Shown here piece by piece: positions 19,209-21,130 of a stretch of DNA of 21,130 bases. Position 1 is the first letter of the stretch. Each line of letters opens with the position of its first letter. This stretch comes from DAOTMI01 sp964605545. Lineage in GTDB: Bacteria > Patescibacteriota > Microgenomatia > UBA12405. The DNA lies in assembly GCA_964605545.1 (NCBI GenBank), contig CAZSCX010000007.1, positions 1 to 21,130 on the forward strand, given 5' to 3'. The position numbers were made by a program, and so were the translations under genes. Under the pieces are notes generated by a model. That model did no database searches and was not told the origin of the DNA. It saw only the letters and a program-made list of their open reading frames with translations.

Positions 19209-20888
19209 GTGAGATCGACAATTCTATTTAGCAATGAAGCTCCTACACCAATCAAAGAAAAGGTATTTGGTTTAAATTCAGAAATATCAAGATTATTAGT
19301 AACTTTCCAAAAAATTTGTGAAGAAAAATCACATACCGGAGGTGTTACAATCCATGTCGATGAAATTGCCTCTCAAATTGCCAAAACTTACGAAAAACTT
19401 CGAAAAATTATCGACTGGAAAGAAGAAAATCTTCTTCGTCGTAGCGCCATTGAAAGAATTATCAAAAGAGGTTTGGTCGGCAAAATATCAAATATTTCTT
19501 TTTTAAAAAATCTTGATCTAAACGTTTTTTCTGAAGAAATGATTATGGAACTAATTCGTGGTGGTCATTTGGAAAATGATTCTATCCCAAAAGAAAAAAT
19601 AAAAAATGTCAAAAAAATTATCGAAAAATATCTTTTTATTGCCGAAAATACAGATATTTCTACCTCTGATATCAAGAAAAAAATAAATTTTTACGATTGG
19701 TTGATGGCTATCGCTGCCTGTGAAATTGAAGACACTCTTTGTCCTCCTCTCGAAGAGCAAAATCTTATTGAAACCATGACCGATTTAATCAATCAAAGAA
19801 TTAAAATTTTACCATCAAGTAGCCTAACCCAAGAAGAACAAAAAATTCAAACTTATATCGCCACTTATCGTACTTTATATGACTTAGACGATTCTATTAT
19901 TTCCTATAATCTCATTAAAATTAAATATAACGAATGGACCACCCCTAATAAAGAAAATTTGGAATATTTTGTCAAAAATATTTTTAAAATTCAAGAAGAT
20001 TTAAGTATCCAATTAAAGCATCCTCTTCGTAAAAGATTTTTTAATATTTGTGAAAAATACGATACTATTTTTACCATTCTCGAAGATATTCTTAAGAAAT
20101 ACAAAGACAGTCCTCAGGATTTAAATGAAATATTTAACGATAAAAATAAATTAACCGAACTAGTTACTGAATTCTATAATATTAGATACAAATCACTTAA
20201 AAAAAGGTTACTAAAACTTGCCATATTTTCAACCCTATCTGTCTTTGTAGCTAATTGGTTTACTTACTTTTTAGTCGAAATTCCTTTAGCCAAATTATTT
20301 TACGAAAAATTCAATGTCCTTGCTGCTATCATCGATTTTCTTGTTCCTAGCCTTGCTATGTTTATTATCGTTTCCCTAATTAAACCTCCAGGAAAAGATA
20401 ATTTAAAAGAATTACTTTCTGTTATTTATAAATATGTATATTCCAACAACGACAAAGATATTTATGAAATTAAAGTAAGAAAGAAAAAGGGGATAATTAC
20501 TCGTTTCATTATTTTTCTTCTTTATATTATTGGATTTTTTGTTTCCTTTGGTACTATCGCCTGGGCTTATTACAAAGCTACTCTTCCAATAACTTCCGTT
20601 ATTTTTGATACTTTTACGACTGCTATCAATGTCTTTGCTGCCCTCGTCATTCGCAATAAAGCTCGTGAAATTACCATCGAAGACAAAACTACTTTTGGTG
20701 AATTTATACTCGATCTTTTTTCTCTTCCTTTAGCCGAAATTGGTTCTTGGATTGCCAATAAATGGAAAGAATATAACGTCGTTTCAATTTTTCTAAATGT
20801 TGCCGTCGAAATTCCAATCGTTTCCTTTATTTCTTTTGTTGAAAATTGGCGTAATTTTGTCAAAGACAAAAAAGCTGACATTCATTAG
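19209..20888 (+). CDS. CPR-type membrane protein of unknown function
   Basis: 559 aa starting at GTG. The first 330 residues are charged and mostly helical, probably cytoplasmic, with coiled-coil-like stretches. Four membrane helices follow at about 336-358, 370-395, 432-456 and 461-481. The C-terminal 75 residues form an amphipathic, Trp-rich region (FGEFILDLFSLPLAEIGSWI, ANKWKEYNVV, IPIVSFISFVENW) and a lysine-rich end. I recognise this C-terminal pattern (FxLDxFSxP...GxWxxxKW...FxExW) from hypothetical proteins of CPR genomes, but know no function. No enzyme motifs are visible. It lies between tRNA-Glu and a tRNA cluster, with its own promoter. Confidence 0.85.
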   Translation: MRSTILFSNEAPTPIKEKVFGLNSEISRLLVTFQKICEEKSHTGGVTIHVDEIASQIAKTYEKLRKIIDWKEENLLRRSAIERIIKRGLVGKISNISFLKNLDLNVFSEEMIMELIRGGHLENDSIPKEKIKNVKKIIEKYLFIAENTDISTSDIKKKINFYDWLMAIAACEIEDTLCPPLEEQNLIETMTDLINQRIKILPSSSLTQEEQKIQTYIATYRTLYDLDDSIISYNLIKIKYNEWTTPNKENLEYFVKNIFKIQEDLSIQLKHPLRKRFFNICEKYDTIFTILEDILKKYKDSPQDLNEIFNDKNKLTELVTEFYNIRYKSLKKRLLKLAIFSTLSVFVANWFTYFLVEIPLAKLFYEKFNVLAAIIDFLVPSLAMFIIVSLIKPPGKDNLKELLSVIYKYVYSNNDKDIYEIKVRKKKGIITRFIIFLLYIIGFFVSFGTIAWAYYKATLPITSVIFDTFTTAINVFAALVIRNKAREITIEDKTTFGEFILDLFSLPLAEIGSWIANKWKEYNVVSIFLNVAVEIPIVSFISFVENWRNFVKDKKADIH

Positions 20889-20890
20889 AG

Positions 20891-20961
20891 TTGCCCTGCA
20901 TGGATTCGAACCACAATAGCCAGCTCCAAAGGCTGGAGTCCTACCATTAGACGACAGGGCA
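20891..20961 (-). tRNA. tRNA-Gln (TTG)
   Basis: Minus strand: acceptor TGCCCTG/CAGGGCA, anticodon stem CCAGC/GCTGG with loop CTTTGGA (anticodon TTG), T loop TTCGAAT, discriminator A. CCA is not encoded. It follows tRNA-Leu by 16 bp and is the last of a three-tRNA cluster; its 3' end is 2 bp from the stop of the convergent 559-aa gene. Confidence 0.93.
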
Positions 20962-20977
20962 AAGAAATATTCTTTTG

Positions 20978-21059
20978 TGCCGAAGGAGGGACTTGAACCC
21001 CCACGTCTTGCGACATACGCACCTCAAGCGTACGTGTCTGCCAATTTCACCACTTCGGC
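20978..21059 (-). tRNA. tRNA-Leu (GAG)
   Basis: Minus strand, 82 nt with the long variable arm of a class II tRNA. Acceptor GCCGAAG/CTTCGGC, anticodon stem TACGC/GCGTA with loop TTGAGGT (anticodon GAG), T loop TTCAAGT, discriminator A. CCA is not encoded. Confidence 0.95.
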
Positions 21060-21076
21060 GGCGTGTTGTTTTTATG

Positions 21077-21130
21077 TGGTCGCTAGAGGGCTCGAACCTC
21101 TGACCCCATCGATGTAAACGATGTGCTCTA
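21077..21130 (-). tRNA. tRNA-Val (TAC), 5' part beyond window
   Basis: Minus strand: anticodon stem CATCG/CGATG with loop TTTACAT (anticodon TAC), T stem AGAGG/CCTCT around TTCGAGC, 3' acceptor AGCGACC with discriminator A. The 5' acceptor strand and most of the D arm lie past the right edge. It is 17 bp from tRNA-Leu, so the three tRNAs are probably one transcript. Confidence 0.9.

Overview
The window looks like part of the chromosome of a Candidate Phyla Radiation bacterium (Patescibacteria, probably a Microgenomates-type lineage). This is inferred from AT-rich DNA, short versions of housekeeping proteins (Lgt 200 aa, RsmI 209 aa, a delta-like clamp-loader protein 194 aa), tRNA genes without encoded CCA, and a 559-aa membrane protein of a type I associate with CPR genomes. 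No database was searched. I count 24 protein genes (one cut by the left edge) and 6 tRNA genes (one cut by the right edge). No stretch longer than 300 bases lacks a gene.

Layout. 1-1021: start of an S41-type processing protease (minus), a cupin (plus), a GIY-YIG protein (minus). 1092-2940: a Fic AMP-transferase and a divergent unknown gene, bracketed by two identical 48-bp GC-rich direct repeats; the right copy runs into the 3' end of tRNA-Asp. 3032-8437: a folded repeat module, a PHP-less family X DNA polymerase, LemA, the replicative polymerase DnaE, ribosomal protein L19 and tRNA-Lys. 8451-12774: an unknown 291-aa gene (minus), then lgt, a holA-like gene overlapping it, and phosphoenolpyruvate synthase. 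12778-15194: minus-strand block with a 68-aa orphan, a DUF559 (Vsr-like) endonuclease, rsmI-lexA as an operon, and a small helical protein. 15226-19065: an envelope operon of an exported transglutaminase-like protein, a holin-like membrane protein, SecG, a family 5 solute-binding protein and a small membrane protein. 19106-21130: tRNA-Glu, the CPR-type membrane protein, and a minus-strand tRNA-Val/Leu/Gln cluster.

Expression style. 21 of the 24 protein genes have a TANNNT (-10) box ending only 5-11 nt, most often 6-8 nt, before the start codon. The three without one (rsmI, secG, the solute-binding protein) are those fused head to tail to an upstream gene. I see no convincing Shine-Dalgarno sites. 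The simplest reading is that almost every gene here makes a leaderless mRNA from its own promoter. tRNA-Lys has its -10 box 6 nt before the mature 5' end.

Most interesting structures. (1) A 617-bp unit at about 13019-13635: the DUF559 gene sits between folded hairpin modules that point inward, and the unit is bounded by an 18-bp direct repeat of the rsmI 3' end, as if a small nuclease-bearing element had inserted at the end of rsmI and rebuilt it. (2) The Fic pair between identical 48-bp repeats, one joined to tRNA-Asp. (3) A family of two-hairpin modules whose stems differ in sequence while keeping their pairing. (4) A LexA with a Cys-Gly cleavage site and an 11-bp-period direct repeat in its promoter.
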